Source of the DNA: Anseranas semipalmata
Taxonomy: Eukaryota > Chordata > Aves > Anseriformes > Anseranatidae
Length of the DNA: 64,000 nt
Direction: 5' to 3'
Assembly: GCA_013399115.1 (NCBI GenBank)
Contig: VXAA01003162.1
Location: forward strand, 448,350-512,349
The notes under the pieces were generated by a model. That model worked only from the letters and a program-made list of their open reading frames with translations, did not search any database and was not told the origin of the DNA. The position numbers and the translations under genes were made by a program. Every line of letters starts with the position of its first letter. Within the stretch, counting starts at the first letter, position 1. Shown here piece after piece: positions 62,001 to 64,000 of this stretch.

Positions 62001-64000
62001 TCACCTTTTGTTCCAGGCTGCCATGCTCTGTTAAAAGCTACTTCAGAAATGACTGCCTTTTACTGATGGGTGAAATAATCTCTGTGCAAAGTCTGGAAAT
62101 TATTTTCAGCCAGGGAGGTATTTTAAGCTTCTTTGAAGTGAGAAATGCAGGATAAGGGGGATAGGCAGTGTGTGGGACTATGAGGTAGATATTATGTGTT
62201 CTTTATTGGCTTCTGATATTTGGTGCTTTATGGGGTTTTGAGCATGTCACAATTTCTTATCATTGCCATTTTTTTAGAAAAGATGTCACATTATTTTGCC
62301 ACAACAGATGAAAGAGGTAGTATGGAGTAGGTATGGTCACAGAATCGCTAACCTAATTTTTATTAGCTCAGTGGAACGGGCATGAGCAGTAGTTCTCCGT
62401 GTGATCTTCCTTTAAACATATATCTTCTCTGTGACAAATTTAGCATGTTAAATTGGAATAGCGGGCTTGCTAAATTAACATCCATCTCAGACACCAAAAA
62501 GTCTTGCTGTTGCTCTGAATGTTGCATTTGTGCTTTGGGTTCTTCACCTGACAGGCATGTAGAAATGAAAAGAATGTTGCTGTTCATAATGGCCAGATGG
62601 TTACGTGTCTTTGAAAAGGACCTACTGATATAAACATCTAATTGTGACTGGGTGCATTTCCAAGCGTTTGCTTAACTCTGTATCTCACCTGTGGCCATGA
62701 AGAGATGTAGGTGCCTGGGCACAGAGGAGCTTTCAGTGCCCCACAGGTCAAAGGAGATGCTCTGACACCTGCATCTCTCTTCAGGCTGGGAGTGAGGACT
62801 GCCATCTGTTTCTGTCTGCCATTTAGAAGACCAAGTAGTTTCAGGACTTACATTAGGAGTGACAGAAACACTGATTTCCTCGTGCTGCTTGTTTCTGCTA
62901 TGTCTCTTTTGTGAAAATCCTAACTTGAGGACTGCTCACAGGGGAAGGAGGAATGGGAGGGTCACAGCCTGTGTGAAACCACAGTGGGCTCGGGGGGTCT
63001 CACAGAGTAACAGCACAGATCTGTGTCGCTGGGCTCAGTAACTGCTAGCTGAGATGCCATGGCTATATCTGACTGGCCATGGCCTCAGAGGTGGCAGTCA
63101 TAACCCAGGGATTTATGCATCTACACGCATGAAAAGTAATTTTGCACTGTGTTTCATTTGCAGCTTTTGTATTCTTAACTCTAATGCTGAGTGAAACACA
63201 ATGGCTTGGGAACAATACAATCCACATCCCCACAAAGTCTACACCGGATTTGCTCTGATTATGGTGTTCATATCCTTATCCAGTCCAGACATATGTTAAA
63301 AGAAATGCACAAAATTGGTCCCCTTGATAAAGCTGATGTTCACAATGTTTTAATAAAATTAAAATGTAATCTCGATATCTCCCTGATGCTCCTGTAACCT
63401 GTATGCCTTTAATCATCTGTACTGTTTACTGACAGTTCAGTTATCAGGTATAAGTGAGCTTATTGCTTTAATGTTTGTTACTGGCCTACTTTCAAAATCC
63501 CTTACAGATGCAAGTTGTATATAATTTAAATAAGAAATGCTGCATGTAGTCATCACCACAGTGTTATCTAGAGAAAGGGAATGCCATTTCCTTCATTTAA
63601 CCTACCAGCCTGTATCCCCCCGGGTACGTTTCTTAGAGTGAAAACCAATAGTGTCTCAGTTTGTAGGTTGCTATTGCTCATTAGCTTTGCTTAAAGTAGT
63701 CTTACTACTAATGTTGGTCTTAGCCAGAATAAATATCAGAAAAGTTTGGAGACTTGTTTATTTTATAGAATGACAATGTTCTGATGCTTAGTGGAATCTG
63801 CTGAGTACCATTTAGAATGAAGTTAAGCCCTGGATCACAGTGTGAGGAGGAAAATCTGTGTTGATTCAAAAAAATTTTGAATGCAAAAATCAGGAAGAAT
63901 TCCACTGACATCTCTGGAATTGGTCTAGATTTGCAGAAACCTGGACTTGATATGAACAAATGGGAGCAGATGTTCTGATGCCTGAGAAAATTTTGAAACA
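59091..64000. other. Unannotated AT-rich DNA
   Basis: No gene, RNA or transposable element is recognised to the end of the window. T-rich runs of up to about 18 nt occur near 60084-60102 and 60399-60412. Small open frames on both strands lack recognisable motifs. Confidence 0.45.

Overview
This window looks like bird nuclear DNA from a large, AT-rich, gene-poor region. The evidence is its repeats. Two truncated CR1 LINE copies are present, and one keeps the typical CR1 3' tail (ATTCTATGATTCT on the minus strand). There is also a lone long terminal repeat that matches, from memory, a well-known avian ERVL-type LTR. CR1 is the dominant bird LINE, but it also occurs in reptiles. I cannot name the species. 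Two runs of N (14565-14567 and 14796-14814) show this is a draft assembly.

I recognise no protein-coding gene, rRNA, tRNA, snRNA or microRNA. Open frames on both strands are short and composition-driven. The best coding hint is a chain of three exon-like segments on the plus strand (29609-29688, 30602-30652, 30910-31047). They have acceptor- and donor-like borders and compatible reading phases. They match no protein I know and may be chance.

Layout: 1-6630 is unannotated DNA with a 114-nt pure polypyrimidine tract built on (CTTT)21. A CR1 fragment on the plus strand lies at 6631-6862. The stretch 6863-16690 is unannotated, with an A17/T15 foldback, a perfect hairpin and both assembly gaps. 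Then come a homeodomain-motif-rich segment (16691-17080) and a clearly GC-rich block (17341-18330). The block's right end resembles the end of CR1 ORF1, and inside it sits a YY1/ETS-like site. From 18331 to 36959 lie a 33-bp tandem duplication, a 42-nt poly(T), a TG/TA array with higher-order periodicity, a CTCF-like site and the exon-like trio. The solo LTR is at 36960-37555 with near-matching 5-bp flanks. A 72-bp AT-rich duplication and a CR1 fragment on the minus strand follow, ending at about 40798. The rest (to 64000) is unannotated apart from hairpins, small tandem duplications, a (TTG)7 run and poly(A) tracts.

Nothing here forms a pathway or operon. The window is best read as intergenic or intronic DNA holding scattered retroelement remains and possible regulatory sequence.
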